Source of the DNA: Roseomonas sp.
GTDB lineage: Bacteria > Pseudomonadota > Alphaproteobacteria > Acetobacterales > Acetobacteraceae
Direction: 5' to 3'
Length of the DNA: 64,000 nt
NCBI GenBank assembly: GCA_020249435.1
Contig: JADCFQ010000008.1
Span: 1-64,000, forward strand
Part shown: one piece after another, positions 8,782 to 19,059 of the stretch
Position numbering within the stretch: position 1 is the first letter of the stretch
Layout of the letters: every line of letters starts with the position of its first letter
Notes under the pieces: model-generated
Seen by the model: only the letters and a program-made list of their open reading frames with translations
Told to the model about the DNA's origin: nothing
The model's database searches: none
Translations under genes and position numbers: made by a program

Positions 8782-10674
8782 ATGATCACCTTCATGCGTC
8801 GCCTGGCCTCCACCTGGGTCGCCAAGGCGCTTTTCGTCCTGCTTGTGCTGTCCTTCGCCGTCTGGGGGATTGAGGATGTCGTGCGCAAGATCGGCCGCGA
8901 TACCGCGGTTGCGAAAGTGGGCGGCATGTCCATTGAAGCGGAGGAGGCGCAGATGGCGGCGCGGCGCGAAATGTCGCGAATCGCGCGCCAACTGGGCAAT
9001 CGCTTCGAACCGAATGAGGCGATCCGCCGCGCGGTCGCTGCCGGTGCTTTGGAAAACCTGATTGGCGAACGCGCCATGGTCGCGGAAGCGCAACGCCTGG
9101 GCGTTGTCGCGCCCGAGGAATTGGTGCGCGACACGGTCTTCGCCATCCCTGGCCTGAAGGGGCCTGATGGGCGTTTTTCGCGAGAGCTTCTGGCGCAGGT
9201 GCTGCGCAGCAATGAATTGTCCGAAGCACAATTCCTGTCGCTGATCCGGGGCGATTTGCTGCGCCAGCAATTGCTGGGTGCGGTGCGCGCCGGCACGGCG
9301 GCGCCCGATGCCATGACCGCGCCTCAGCTGGTGTGGCAGACGGAACGGCGCATTGCGGATGTGGTGCTGCTGCCATTTTCGGCAGCGCCGGAACCGGAAG
9401 CGCCGACGGAAGCGCAATTGCAGCGCTTTCTGGAAAACAACCCGCAGCGTTTTTCAACGCCGGAGTTTCGGCAAATCAGCATCGCGGTGCTGTCGGCGGA
9501 AACACTCGCCGCTGAAATCGCTGTCTCGGAAGAAGATATCAAACAGGCTTTTGAAGCGCGCCACGGTCAGTATGACCGGCCAGAACGCCGCCAAATCCGC
9601 CAAGTGGTGCTGGCCGATGAAGCCCGCGCGCGCGAAGTTGCGCAGCTTTGGCAAGCGGGTGCTGATTGGGAAACGGTGGAAGCCGCTGCCACCGCGGCGG
9701 GTGGTCAGGCCATGGCGCTGCCCATGGGCGATAAGGCAAGCCTGCCCATTCCTGCCGTGGCCGATGCTGCCTTTGCCGCCGCGCCGCAAAGCGTGACAGA
9801 CCCGGTGCAAAGCCCCTTTGGCTGGCATGTGATTGGCGTTGAAGCGGTGGAACCCGCGCAGATTTTCACACTGGATCAATTGCGCGACCAATTGCGCCGC
9901 GATGTGGCGAAGGACCGCGCACTCGATCTTGCTTATGAGCGTGGCAATAAGGTGGAAGATGCGCTGGCCGGCGGCATGACGCTGGCCGAAGCCGCGCCGC
10001 GTTTTGGCCTGGCTTTGGCGAGTGCAACTCTCGATCCCAGCGGGCGCAGCCCAGCCAATGAAGCGGTGGCGCTGCCGGTGCCGGCGGATCAACGCAATGC
10101 CGTGCTGCGCGCGATTTTCGCGCAGGATCAGGGGGCCGCGCCGCGCTTGCAGGAATTCGGTGATGCCTTTGCGGCGATTGAAATCAGCGGCGTGACGCCC
10201 CCGCAGCTTCGCCCCTTTGCCGAGGTGGAAGCGGAACTCCGCCGCGCCGTGATTGCCGATGCGCGTCGGCGCTTTACCGAAACCCGCGCGGCAGGGCTTT
10301 TGGCGGCGCAACGTGGCGGGAAGAACCTGGTTGAAGCGGCGCAGGAAATGGGCCTGATCAGCACGCGCACCGCGCCTTTCGGGCGCGATCCGGCGCAGGG
10401 CAGCCCAGTGCCGCCGGAATTACTGCCGCCCCTGTTTGAAGCGAGGCGCGGGGAAGCGACCATGGCCGAAATTCGCGGTGGTTTCGCGGTTGCTTCGGTG
10501 GCGGAAATCCTGCGCCTTGATCCCGCGACTGATCCGCTTGGTATGGGGCGCGTGCGCGTTGAAATCGAACAGGCGGTGGGCGACGATCTGGAACAGCAAT
10601 TCCAGGCAGCATTGCGCGTGCGGGCCAATGTGCGCATCAATGAACGCGTGCTGGAACAGGTGACAGGCAGATGA
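8782..10674 (+). CDS. SurA N-terminal domain/PpiD-like peptidylprolyl isomerase
   Basis: MITFMRRLASTWVAKALFVLLVLSFAVWGIEDVVRK membrane anchor, parvulin-like middle domain (IRQVVLADEARAREVAQLW...PFGWHVIGVEAVEP). Confidence 0.88.
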   Translation: MITFMRRLASTWVAKALFVLLVLSFAVWGIEDVVRKIGRDTAVAKVGGMSIEAEEAQMAARREMSRIARQLGNRFEPNEAIRRAVAAGALENLIGERAMVAEAQRLGVVAPEELVRDTVFAIPGLKGPDGRFSRELLAQVLRSNELSEAQFLSLIRGDLLRQQLLGAVRAGTAAPDAMTAPQLVWQTERRIADVVLLPFSAAPEPEAPTEAQLQRFLENNPQRFSTPEFRQISIAVLSAETLAAEIAVSEEDIKQAFEARHGQYDRPERRQIRQVVLADEARAREVAQLWQAGADWETVEAAATAAGGQAMALPMGDKASLPIPAVADAAFAAAPQSVTDPVQSPFGWHVIGVEAVEPAQIFTLDQLRDQLRRDVAKDRALDLAYERGNKVEDALAGGMTLAEAAPRFGLALASATLDPSGRSPANEAVALPVPADQRNAVLRAIFAQDQGAAPRLQEFGDAFAAIEISGVTPPQLRPFAEVEAELRRAVIADARRRFTETRAAGLLAAQRGGKNLVEAAQEMGLISTRTAPFGRDPAQGSPVPPELLPPLFEARRGEATMAEIRGGFAVASVAEILRLDPATDPLGMGRVRVEIEQAVGDDLEQQFQAALRVRANVRINERVLEQVTGR

Positions 10675-12170
10675 GCGGCGGCGGTTTCGCGGCATTTCGC
10701 ACGGCGTTGGAAGCGGGGCGGGGGCAAATCCTGGTCCGTGAACGCGTCGCTGATCTGGACACGCCGGTTGGCGCCTTCCTGAAACTGACGGGCGGCGCGC
10801 AGGCCAATGCGTTCTTGCTGGAAAGCATCGAAGGCGGTGCGGCGCGTGGGCGGTATTCCGCGATTGGCATGGCGCCTGACCTGATCTGGCGCTGCCGCAA
10901 TGGCAAGGCAGAGCTCAATCGCCACGCGCTTTCCGCGCCGCATGGTTTTGTGGCGGAAGCGGCCCCTGCGCTGGATAGTCTGCGCGCGCTGATCAATGAA
11001 TGCCGCATGGTGGTGCCGGCCAGCCTGCCGCCGATTGCGGCGGGGCTGTTTGGGTATCTCGGCTACGATCTGGTGCGGCTGATTGAAAAACTGCCCGCCA
11101 CCAAGCCCGATGTGCTCGGCATCCCCGATGCGGTGATGACGCGCCCGACGCTGATGGCAGTGTTTGACCATGTGCGCGACACGCTGCTGCTTTGCGCGCC
11201 GGTCTGGCCCGGTGCCGATCCGCAAACCGCCTGGGAAGCCGCGAATGCCCGCCTGGATGAGGCTGAGGCCGCGCTGGATCGCCCTGTGCCGCGCCCAGCA
11301 CCGCCCGCAGACCTGCCCGCCTTGCCCCAGCCCGACAGCAATTTCACCGAAGCCGCCTATATCGCGGCGGTGGAACGCGCGAAGGATTACATTCGTGCTG
11401 GCGATTGCTTTCAGATCGTGCCGGCGCAGCGTTTTTCCGCACCCTTCGCGCTGCCGCCCTTCGCACTTTATCGCGCATTGCGGCGGATCAATCCGGCGCC
11501 CTTCCTGTTCTTCTGCGATTTCGGGGGTTTTGCCGCGGTGGGCGCGAGCCCCGAAATCCTGGTCCGCGCGCGCGATGGCGTGGTCACGGTGCGCCCCTTG
11601 GCCGGCACACGCCGGCGAGGTGCAACGCCGGAAGAAGATCGCGCGCTTGAAGTGGAATTGCTGGCCGATCCGAAGGAACGCGCGGAACACCTCATGCTGC
11701 TCGATCTCGGGCGGAATGATGTTGGGCGCGTTTCGGAAATCGGTTCGGTGAAGGTTACCGCGCAATTCCAGGTGGAACGTTATTCGCAGGTGATGCATAT
11801 CGGTTCCGAAGTGCAGGGCCGTTTGCGCGCCGGGCTGGATGCGCTGGATGCCTATTGCGCTGGCTTCCCCGCCGGCACGCTGACCGGCGCGCCGAAAATT
11901 CGGGCGATGGAGATTATTGAGGAATTGGAACCATCGCGCCGTGGGCTTTATGCCGGTGGCGTTGGCTATTTCGGCGCTGATGGCGGCATGGATACCTGCA
12001 TCGCGCTCCGCACCGCGCTGGTGAAGGATGGCGTGATGTATGTGCAGGCGGGCGCTGGTGTGGTCGCCGATAGTGATCCCAAGGCGGAATACGAGGAAAC
12101 GCGCCAAAAGGCCCGCGCCCTGTTTCGTGCAGCGGAAGAGGCGGTGCGTTTTGCCTCAGGCCGACGTTAG
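10671..12170 (+). CDS. trpE: Anthranilate synthase component I
   Basis: Chorismate-binding motifs RRGATPEEDRALEVELLADPKERAEHLMLLDLGRNDVGRV and FPAGTLTGAPKIRAMEIIEELEP; overlaps the upstream stop (ATGA). Confidence 0.96.
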   Translation: MSGGGFAAFRTALEAGRGQILVRERVADLDTPVGAFLKLTGGAQANAFLLESIEGGAARGRYSAIGMAPDLIWRCRNGKAELNRHALSAPHGFVAEAAPALDSLRALINECRMVVPASLPPIAAGLFGYLGYDLVRLIEKLPATKPDVLGIPDAVMTRPTLMAVFDHVRDTLLLCAPVWPGADPQTAWEAANARLDEAEAALDRPVPRPAPPADLPALPQPDSNFTEAAYIAAVERAKDYIRAGDCFQIVPAQRFSAPFALPPFALYRALRRINPAPFLFFCDFGGFAAVGASPEILVRARDGVVTVRPLAGTRRRGATPEEDRALEVELLADPKERAEHLMLLDLGRNDVGRVSEIGSVKVTAQFQVERYSQVMHIGSEVQGRLRAGLDALDAYCAGFPAGTLTGAPKIRAMEIIEELEPSRRGLYAGGVGYFGADGGMDTCIALRTALVKDGVMYVQAGAGVVADSDPKAEYEETRQKARALFRAAEEAVRFASGRR

Positions 12171-12180
12171 AATCTAGGTT

Positions 12181-13275
12181 ATGTCAGACGCGCCCGACAT
12201 CGCGCCGATACTTGCCTTGCTTGAGGATGCGCGTGATGCAGGGCGTTGCCGGGAAGCCGCTACGGCGCTGCAGGCGCTGTCACAGCTTCGCCCGGAAAAT
12301 CTACACGTCAGGGCGGCACTTGCGCGCGCGTTATTCGGTGCCGGGCTTTGGCAGGAAGCCTGGGATGCCTATGAGGTGCGCTTTGATTTGATGCCGGAGG
12401 TTTTCACCAAGGTCACGCGCCCTGGCCCGAATGGCCCCGAACCCATGCCGATATGGCGTGGTGGCGCGCTGCCCGAAGCGCTGCTGGTGATGGGTGAACA
12501 GGGGCTTGGCGATACCATCCAATTCGCGCGCTTCCTGCCAATGCTGCGCGCAGGTGGCGTGCGCGTGCATGCGGTGCTCGATCCGCGCGTGATGAAATTG
12601 CTGGCGCCCGTGCTGGAAGGCATTGATGCGCGGCCAGGTGGAGCAGCAGGGCGCGTGCAGGGGGTGAAGGCCTGGCTGCCCTTGCTCAATCTGCCGCGTG
12701 CGCTTGGGTTGCGCCCGCAGCAATATCAGGGGCGCATCCCCTATCTGGCGGCGGAACCCGCGCGCGTGGCGCATTGGCGGAAGCGCATTGGTCATCAAGG
12801 TTATCGCATCGGCATTGTCTGGCAGGGCAATCCCAAGGCGCCGGTGGATCGCAATCGTTCCGTGCCACTTTCGGTTTTTGCGCCCATCGCCGCCTTGCGC
12901 GGCGCGCGGCTTTTCGCCCTGCAAAAAGGACCGGGCGAGGATGCCGAAGCGCCCTTCGCGCTGGAACGCCTAGGGCCAGAGATGGATAATACCACGGATT
13001 GGTTCCTGGATACCGCCGCCGCCATCATGGCGCTTGATCTGGTGGTGACGGTGGACACTGCCGTGCTGCATCTGGCTGGCGCGCTTGGGCGGCCCGCGCT
13101 GATGCTGACGCATGGGCGCAATTCGGATTGGCGCTGGCAGCAGGGGCGGGAGGATACGCTCTGGTATCCCTCAGTCCGCTTGGTGCGCTGCCCGGATGGC
13201 AATGCGGATTGGCGCGGTGCGGCGGAACATGCGGCCTTTATGATCCGCACCGGCAATCTGCCCCCCGCAGTATGA
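12181..13275 (+). CDS. TPR/glycosyltransferase family 9-like protein
   Basis: YRIGIVWQGNPKAPVDRNRSVPLSVFAPIAAL and VVTVDTAVLHLAGALGRPALMLTHGRNSDWRW resemble O-GlcNAc/heptosyltransferase-like TPR proteins. Confidence 0.75.
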   Translation: MSDAPDIAPILALLEDARDAGRCREAATALQALSQLRPENLHVRAALARALFGAGLWQEAWDAYEVRFDLMPEVFTKVTRPGPNGPEPMPIWRGGALPEALLVMGEQGLGDTIQFARFLPMLRAGGVRVHAVLDPRVMKLLAPVLEGIDARPGGAAGRVQGVKAWLPLLNLPRALGLRPQQYQGRIPYLAAEPARVAHWRKRIGHQGYRIGIVWQGNPKAPVDRNRSVPLSVFAPIAALRGARLFALQKGPGEDAEAPFALERLGPEMDNTTDWFLDTAAAIMALDLVVTVDTAVLHLAGALGRPALMLTHGRNSDWRWQQGREDTLWYPSVRLVRCPDGNADWRGAAEHAAFMIRTGNLPPAV

Positions 13276-15671
13276 TCCGCCGCCGCCCGCGCCGCCGGGG
13301 CTTTGGCTTTTGGGCGAAGCGGCTTGGGATTTTCTTCGCGGCGCTCATCTTGCTGATCATGACCGGTATCGCGGGTGCGATTTGGTGGAGCCTGCCGGCG
13401 CGCAATGCTGACGTGGCGCTGGCGGGGCTATCGGCGCCGGTTGCGATCACGCTCGATACGCGCGGCATTCCGCATATCACGGCTTCGAGTGAAGAAGACG
13501 CCTGGGCCGCACTTGGTTTTTTGCATGCGCGCGACCGGATGTTTCAGATGGAAATGATGCGCCGTGGCGCGCGTGGACAGACGGCGGCAGTGGCGGGTGC
13601 TGCGGCACTCCGGCTTGATCGCTTCATGCGGTTGTTGCGCCTCGAAGAACGCGCGGCGGCGGATTTGGCCGCGCTTGATGCCGAAACGCGCGCGATGCTG
13701 GAAGCCTATGCGCGTGGTGTGAATGGCTGGATCGCGGCGCGCGGGCGATTTGCCGCGCCGGAATTCATCGCCCTTGGTGCGCCGGCGCCCTGGCAGCCGG
13801 TGGATAGCCTGCTCTGGGGCAAGATCATGGGGCTTTGGCTTGGCGGCAATTGGCGCATGGAATTGGAACGCGCGCGCTTGGCAGCACGGCTTTCGCCCGA
13901 ACAACTCGCCGATCTTTGGCCGGAAGATGCAACACCGGGCCGCCCGGATGAACCGCTGATGCTGACTGAAACAAAAGCAAGCGGTGCGTTGCGTGGTGAG
14001 GGCCTGAATGGCGCGGCGCTGGCCGCTTTGGCGCAGCATCTGCCGCGCTTTCCGCAAGATGCGCCATTGCCGGAAATCGCTTCCAATGCCTGGGCGGTCG
14101 GCAAAGCGCGGAGTGCAACCGGCGCGCCCTTGCTTGCTGCCGATCCGCATCTTTCCCATAGCGCACCGATCATCTGGTACCTCGCGCGTATCAGCTTGCC
14201 GGATGGGCGAAGCTTGATGGGTGCTACCGCACCTGGCGTGCCGGGGATACTTATTGGGCGGAATGAAAACCTCGCTTGGGGTTTCACCACGACGCATGCG
14301 GATACGCAGGATATTTTCATCGAAAAACTCACCGAGGATGGGCGCTATACCACGCCCGAAGGCCCGCGTGAGTTCATTTGGCATGAAACCGACATCGCCG
14401 TGCGCGGTGCAGCAGCGGTGCGGCTGCGCTTTCGTGAAACGCGCCATGGGCCGGTGATTTCTGATCTTGATCCGAGTTTTCAGAGCGAGGCCGGGATAGT
14501 GCTCGCCTTGGCCATGGCGAGCCTTGCCGCGGGTGAGACCTCTGCCCGCGGGCTATTGCGGCTCAATCGCGCGGGGAGTGTCGCGGAAGCGCGTAGTGCC
14601 GCTGAGGATATTACCAGCCCGGTACAAAATCTCATGCTGGCGGATCGCGCGGGTGGGATTGCGATGTTCATTGTGGGGCAGGTGCCGCAGCGGCGTTCAG
14701 GTGATGGCGCGCTGCCGCGCCCGGGTTGGGATGGTGCGGCGGGCTGGGATGGGTTTTTGCCCTTTGCGGCCAAGCCGCATGTGGAAAACCCGGCAAGTGC
14801 AGTGATTGCGAATGCGAATAATCGCGTGGCGCCGGCGGATCACCCGGCGTTTCTCAGCCGCGATTGGTATGGCGATTGGCGCTTCCGACGCATCGGCGCT
14901 GAGCTGGCCGCACAAACCCAACATACACCGGCGGATTTCGCTGCCTTGCAAATGGACCGCACCAGCCTTTTCGCCGCCGAGGCTTTGGCCGCGTTTCGCG
15001 CTTTGCCGCCCATGGAAGGCGCTGCGGGTGCGGCGCTTTCGCTGTTGCAAGCCTGGGATGGGGAAATGGCGGCGGCGCGGCCAGAACCGCTAATCTTCCA
15101 CGCCACCATGCGCGGCTTTGGTCAGGCGTTGCTGAAGCGCGCTGCGATTCCGCCCGATGGTTTTGCGCCATCGCCGGAATTTCTCCGCCCGCTGCTGCAA
15201 GGCAGCGATGCGGCGGCGCGCTGGTGCGGGGATGATGGCTGCGCGCCCATGCTGGCGGCGGCGTTGACGGAGGCGGTGGCGGCCTTGGCCGCGCAATATG
15301 GCGCCGATCCGCAGCAATGGCGCTGGGGGGCCGCGCATATCGCGCGTTTTGATCACGCCATGCTGCGCTTCATCCCTTATGTGCGGGATTGGCTGGGCCT
15401 GGCTGCCGCGCCGGGTGGCGATGGGGAAACCGTGGCGCGTGCGGCCTTTCGGGGTGGCGGTTTTGCCGCGGTGCATGGCGCTGGCTTTCGCGGCGTGATG
15501 GATTTGGCCGCGCCCGATGGCGCCTATGCCGTGATCGCGACTGGCCAATCCGGCCACCCCTTCAGCCGGCATTGGGGCGATATGCTGCCGCTTTGGCGCG
15601 ATGGCGCGCTTTTGCCGCTGGCGGCTGCGCGGGACGTCACCGGGCGCATCCGCCTGAACCCCGCGCCGTGA
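13272..15671 (+). CDS. Penicillin acylase family (Ntn-hydrolase) protein
   Basis: RGIPHITASSEEDAWAALGFLHARDRMFQMEMMRRGARG; SNAWAVGKARSATGAPLLAADPHL (Ser nucleophile region); start overlaps previous stop (ATGA). Confidence 0.92.
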   Translation: MIRRRPRRRGFGFWAKRLGIFFAALILLIMTGIAGAIWWSLPARNADVALAGLSAPVAITLDTRGIPHITASSEEDAWAALGFLHARDRMFQMEMMRRGARGQTAAVAGAAALRLDRFMRLLRLEERAAADLAALDAETRAMLEAYARGVNGWIAARGRFAAPEFIALGAPAPWQPVDSLLWGKIMGLWLGGNWRMELERARLAARLSPEQLADLWPEDATPGRPDEPLMLTETKASGALRGEGLNGAALAALAQHLPRFPQDAPLPEIASNAWAVGKARSATGAPLLAADPHLSHSAPIIWYLARISLPDGRSLMGATAPGVPGILIGRNENLAWGFTTTHADTQDIFIEKLTEDGRYTTPEGPREFIWHETDIAVRGAAAVRLRFRETRHGPVISDLDPSFQSEAGIVLALAMASLAAGETSARGLLRLNRAGSVAEARSAAEDITSPVQNLMLADRAGGIAMFIVGQVPQRRSGDGALPRPGWDGAAGWDGFLPFAAKPHVENPASAVIANANNRVAPADHPAFLSRDWYGDWRFRRIGAELAAQTQHTPADFAALQMDRTSLFAAEALAAFRALPPMEGAAGAALSLLQAWDGEMAAARPEPLIFHATMRGFGQALLKRAAIPPDGFAPSPEFLRPLLQGSDAAARWCGDDGCAPMLAAALTEAVAALAAQYGADPQQWRWGAAHIARFDHAMLRFIPYVRDWLGLAAAPGGDGETVARAAFRGGGFAAVHGAGFRGVMDLAAPDGAYAVIATGQSGHPFSRHWGDMLPLWRDGALLPLAAARDVTGRIRLNPAP

Positions 15672-15726
15672 CCCCCCGCATCAAGGTGGTTGATTCCAAA
15701 GCGCTCTGAGGCGAAAATACATCTGT

Positions 15727-16491
15727 ATGCTGCAACGCCCTCCTCGCCGACCGCAATTTTTCTATACGACCGCGCCGCTGCCCTGCCCCTATTTGCCGGG
15801 CCGGACGGAGCGGAAAATCGTGACCGAATTATCCGGCACGGAAGCGGAAGCGTTGCATGAACGCCTCTCTCGCGCTGGGTTTCGGCGCAGCCATAATATC
15901 GCCTATGCGCCGGTTTGCCCTGGCTGCCAGGCCTGCGTGCCGATCCGCGTTGTGAGTGAGGATTTCACGCCGGACCGCACGCAGCGGCGCATCCTGCGCG
16001 CCAATGCGGATTTGACCGTTTCCGAAATGCCGGCGCGCGCCACGGCGGAACAATTCACATTGTTCCAGCGCTATCAAAAAAATCGCCATGCGGATGGCGA
16101 TATGGCGGCCATGGGCTATTATGATTATCGCGCCATGATCGAAGACACGCCGATCAGCACCGGCCTTCTGGAATTCCGCGATGCGCAAGACCGGCTTTTG
16201 GGTGCCTGCCTCACGGATTGGCTGGCTGATGGGCTCTCCGCTGTTTATTCCTTTTTCGATACGGATGAGGAAAAGCGATCACTCGGCACCTTTGCCGTGC
16301 TGTGGCTGATTGGCCGCGCGCGGTCGCTTGGCCTGCCTTATGTCTATTTGGGCTATTGGGTGCCGGAAAGCCGCAAAATGGCCTATAAGGCGCGCTTCCG
16401 GCCGAGTGAGATTCTGATCAGCGGCGCCTGGCATCGGCTGGATGACGGCGCATCGGTTGCCACGCAGCGAGAGATGGTGCGGGTTGGCTAA
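15727..16491 (+). CDS. bpt: Aspartate/glutamate leucyltransferase (arginyltransferase-like)
   Basis: FFYTTAPLPCPYLPGRTERKIVTELSG, YAPVCPGCQACVPIRV, RRSLGTFAVLWLIGRARSLGLPYVYLGYWVPESRKMAYKARFRPSE-like. Confidence 0.94.
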   Translation: MLQRPPRRPQFFYTTAPLPCPYLPGRTERKIVTELSGTEAEALHERLSRAGFRRSHNIAYAPVCPGCQACVPIRVVSEDFTPDRTQRRILRANADLTVSEMPARATAEQFTLFQRYQKNRHADGDMAAMGYYDYRAMIEDTPISTGLLEFRDAQDRLLGACLTDWLADGLSAVYSFFDTDEEKRSLGTFAVLWLIGRARSLGLPYVYLGYWVPESRKMAYKARFRPSEILISGAWHRLDDGASVATQREMVRVG

Positions 16492-16494
16492 TCG

Positions 16495-16974
16495 CTAGCT
16501 GGCTTCTGCCAAAATCAGCACCGGGCGCGCGGCGCGTGGTGGCGGCGCCGAGATGTCCTCAGCACGATAGAAGCATAGCCCACCGATTTCCGTGATGCTC
16601 GCCTGCCCAACGGCCCAGGCGGGCAGATGCGCGGCATCATGCCAAAGGGTTGCACCGCTGGTGGCATCCGGCAGCAGGCCAGATGCTGCGCGTTGCGCGA
16701 CGCGCCGACAGATCGCGAAAGCGGCATCGCCAGGTGGGATGGCACGCAGCGCGGCATAGCGCGGGTCGCGTCTGTTCCAGCAGGAAAACAGGAAGGGCGC
16801 GCGACAAATCGCGGCGATATGGCGCGCATTGGGATCGCGTCCGGCCTTCAGGCGGTTCATCACCATGGCAGCCAGGGCTTCAATCGCGCGCACGGGTTTT
16901 TCGGCGGCTTCGGCCCAAAGCGTCATCGCCAGGATTTCTATGTCAATTGTGCGTGGCGGGGGCAGTTTGGTCAT
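16495..16974 (-). CDS. SleB-like cell wall hydrolase (putative endolysin)
   Basis: IEILAMTLWAEAAEKPVRAIEALAAMVMNRLKAGR...FSCWNRRDPRYAAL...DATSGATLWHDA-PAWA. Confidence 0.85.
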   Translation of the reverse strand: MTKLPPPRTIDIEILAMTLWAEAAEKPVRAIEALAAMVMNRLKAGRDPNARHIAAICRAPFLFSCWNRRDPRYAALRAIPPGDAAFAICRRVAQRAASGLLPDATSGATLWHDAAHLPAWAVGQASITEIGGLCFYRAEDISAPPPRAARPVLILAEAS

Positions 16975-17306
16975 TCGCGTTCCTCCATTCGGCGCACGGC
17001 CTGTGCTGCGGCAATACCGGTGCGTGAGACGTCTTCCAGTTTTTCCTCGATCCGGATGAGATGATCGGAGATTCGTCGGTCCAGATCGCGAATGAGCGAA
17101 AGCGGCACATAGGTGCGCGCCACTTCCAGCTTGAATTGCGCCAGATCTTCCCGCGTGCGGGTCAGCGCATCCGAATCGCGTTCATCACCGCGCTGAATGC
17201 GCGCATGCAATTCGCGCCGGAGGCCGTGGAGCATCCAAAAAAGCGCGCCGACCACCGGCGCCTCTATGGCGGTGAACCACCATTGGGGGTCAATCTGCAT
17301 GGACAT
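16971..17306 (-). CDS. Small phage-associated protein with N-terminal hydrophobic segment and coiled-coil tail (holin/spanin-like role possible)
   Basis: ORF overlaps the hydrolase start; WWFTAIEAPVVGALFWMLHGLRREL then charged helices. Function inferred from position only. Confidence 0.5.
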   Translation of the reverse strand: MSMQIDPQWWFTAIEAPVVGALFWMLHGLRRELHARIQRGDERDSDALTRTREDLAQFKLEVARTYVPLSLIRDLDRRISDHLIRIEEKLEDVSRTGIAAAQAVRRMEERE

Positions 17307-17395
17307 GCTGCTTGGCCTTGTGCTGAAAGCTTGAAGAACAGGCGCTGCCGCCCCAGAACAGGGGCGGTGAGACGCCGGAAAGGAAAGCCGGGCCC

Positions 17396-17617
17396 ATGTG
17401 GAATGAGCCTTATTTGGAAACCTGCTGCCGTTCAGCGCTGCATCGGCTGACGCTGGTGGGCCCGCATGGGCGGCCCGAAGGGCTCAAGGATGGCCCTTGC
17501 CTGCTGCGCCTGACGGGCATGGCATTGGCCCGCCAGCGCGCCGATGGACGGTTTGAAATCACCGATGCGGGCCGCACGCGGCATGCTTCGGAAATCCTGA
17601 AAACAACGAGCGTTTAG
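17396..17617 (+). CDS. Hypothetical small protein (possible winged-helix-like)
   Basis: 73-aa ORF convergent with terminase and overlapping it by 4 nt; RLTGMALARQRADGRFEITDAGRTRHASEI. Confidence 0.5.
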   Translation: MWNEPYLETCCRSALHRLTLVGPHGRPEGLKDGPCLLRLTGMALARQRADGRFEITDAGRTRHASEILKTTSV

Positions 17618-19059
17618 CTTCCGCGCCAATAGGCCGCGCGGGGTGGCGGGCCGGCACGCGCGAGCCGCACCGGTTCTGCAAGCAAACATCCCGCCAGCGC
17701 ATCCAGCGCATCATCGCGTGCGCCGGCGATACCGGGCGCCCATTCCGCCATTTCGGAGGGGAAACGTGTGCGGAAGATGCTTTCATGCGCGTGCAAGCGG
17801 CGCGCGGCGAGGGCGGGTTCCAAGGCACCCAGAATACGATCCGCCTTGGCGCGGTGGTTATTCTGTTCCACCACGGTACAAGCAGCACCCGCCTTGGCCA
17901 ATTCTCGGCGCAGCAGCGCGGGCAGGAAACGCCCAATGCCATTGGTTTCCACACGAATGACCGGTAGCAACAAATCCCTGGCCACATCGGCAACTTGCCG
18001 GCATTGCTGCGTGGCGGGGTCTTCCGCTGCATCGGGGTCATGCGTCAAATAGCGCAACCTATGCAGGAAGTGATTGCCTTCCTGATCCGCATAGCACGCG
18101 GCCAATACGGATGAATCGCCGCTGCCGGGCCGGCCATAGGCCGGGTCCCAATAACCTCCGCCGGAAACCAGGCGCCGCCCGAGCAGGCTGAGTTCAGCGC
18201 GCCCGCCGGCTTCACGATATTGCGGTTCTTCTGCATAACGAATAAGCAACGCGGGATCGAGCCGCGCTGCTTCGGCGGGCAGCGCCTTCAGCATCATTTG
18301 CCGTTCGAAATGCAGCGGGCCGACACGTTGGCGAAGTGCGGCCAGCGCTTCCTTCGGGAAGCGTTCTGGCCAGGCGCTGGCGCCGGCGGCATTCATGATC
18401 GGCAGCGTCAGGCGCCGATAGGATCGCAAAAAGGCATCCTGATGCTTCGGATCGCGATAGAGGCTTTCCTCACAATGCGGCGTGCCAACAAACAGAATGG
18501 TGCCGCCGGGTGTCAGGATGAATTCTAATTCCGCCAGGCGTTCCCGCAAGGCAGCGCGCTTGCCGGGCGTGTCGCAATTGCCGGCAACCTCCACATCATC
18601 GCAAATGATGACATCGGCGCGGGCACCGGTGATATTGCCGGATATGCCTTGCGCCAGCATGGAAGGATCACGCAAGGCACCGGGGCGGACGACGGTGAAG
18701 CGATCTGCCGCCCAGTTTTCCGGCACATCGGGCAGCAATTCAGCGCAGAGCGGATGGGTTTCCAGAATGCGCCGAACGGTTGCGACCATGCGGGTGGCAA
18801 GCGATGCATCTGCCGCCACAACCAGAATGCGCGTTGAGGGATTGCGCAGCAAAAGCCAGGCGCACCAAAGCCCAATGAGCGTTGACTTGCCGCAGCCACG
18901 AAACGCCATCAGCAGCAGACGCCGATCCCCGGCATCACGCCGCGCCATCAGCCAACGCGCGATGCGGCGATGAATGGCGGGCGTGTCCTGCGTATTGCGT
19001 TGATTCCAAAGCCAGAGGAATTCCAGGAAATCCGGATCATTCCTCATGCGGGAAATCAT
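17614..19059 (-). CDS. Phage terminase large subunit (T7-like)
   Basis: Walker A FRGCGKSTLIGLW, Walker B-like VIICDDVE, nuclease-like WDPAYGRPGSGDSS and RDDALDALAG. Confidence 0.9.
   Translation of the reverse strand: MISRMRNDPDFLEFLWLWNQRNTQDTPAIHRRIARWLMARRDAGDRRLLLMAFRGCGKSTLIGLWCAWLLLRNPSTRILVVAADASLATRMVATVRRILETHPLCAELLPDVPENWAADRFTVVRPGALRDPSMLAQGISGNITGARADVIICDDVEVAGNCDTPGKRAALRERLAELEFILTPGGTILFVGTPHCEESLYRDPKHQDAFLRSYRRLTLPIMNAAGASAWPERFPKEALAALRQRVGPLHFERQMMLKALPAEAARLDPALLIRYAEEPQYREAGGRAELSLLGRRLVSGGGYWDPAYGRPGSGDSSVLAACYADQEGNHFLHRLRYLTHDPDAAEDPATQQCRQVADVARDLLLPVIRVETNGIGRFLPALLRRELAKAGAACTVVEQNNHRAKADRILGALEPALAARRLHAHESIFRTRFPSEMAEWAPGIAGARDDALDALAGCLLAEPVRLARAGPPPRAAYWRGS

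Noticed and set aside
10640-10671. trp leader/attenuator before trpE
   Set aside because: trpE ATG overlaps the stop of the upstream PPIase gene, leaving no space for a leader peptide
10128-12107. 659-aa minus-strand ORF opposite trpE
   Set aside because: High-GC antisense open frame; the plus-strand frame is clearly trpE, and the antisense translation resembles no protein and is rich in R/H/G/Q typical of shadow ORFs
13428-14447. 339-aa minus-strand ORF opposite the penicillin acylase gene
   Set aside because: Antisense shadow ORF in a strongly coding plus-strand gene
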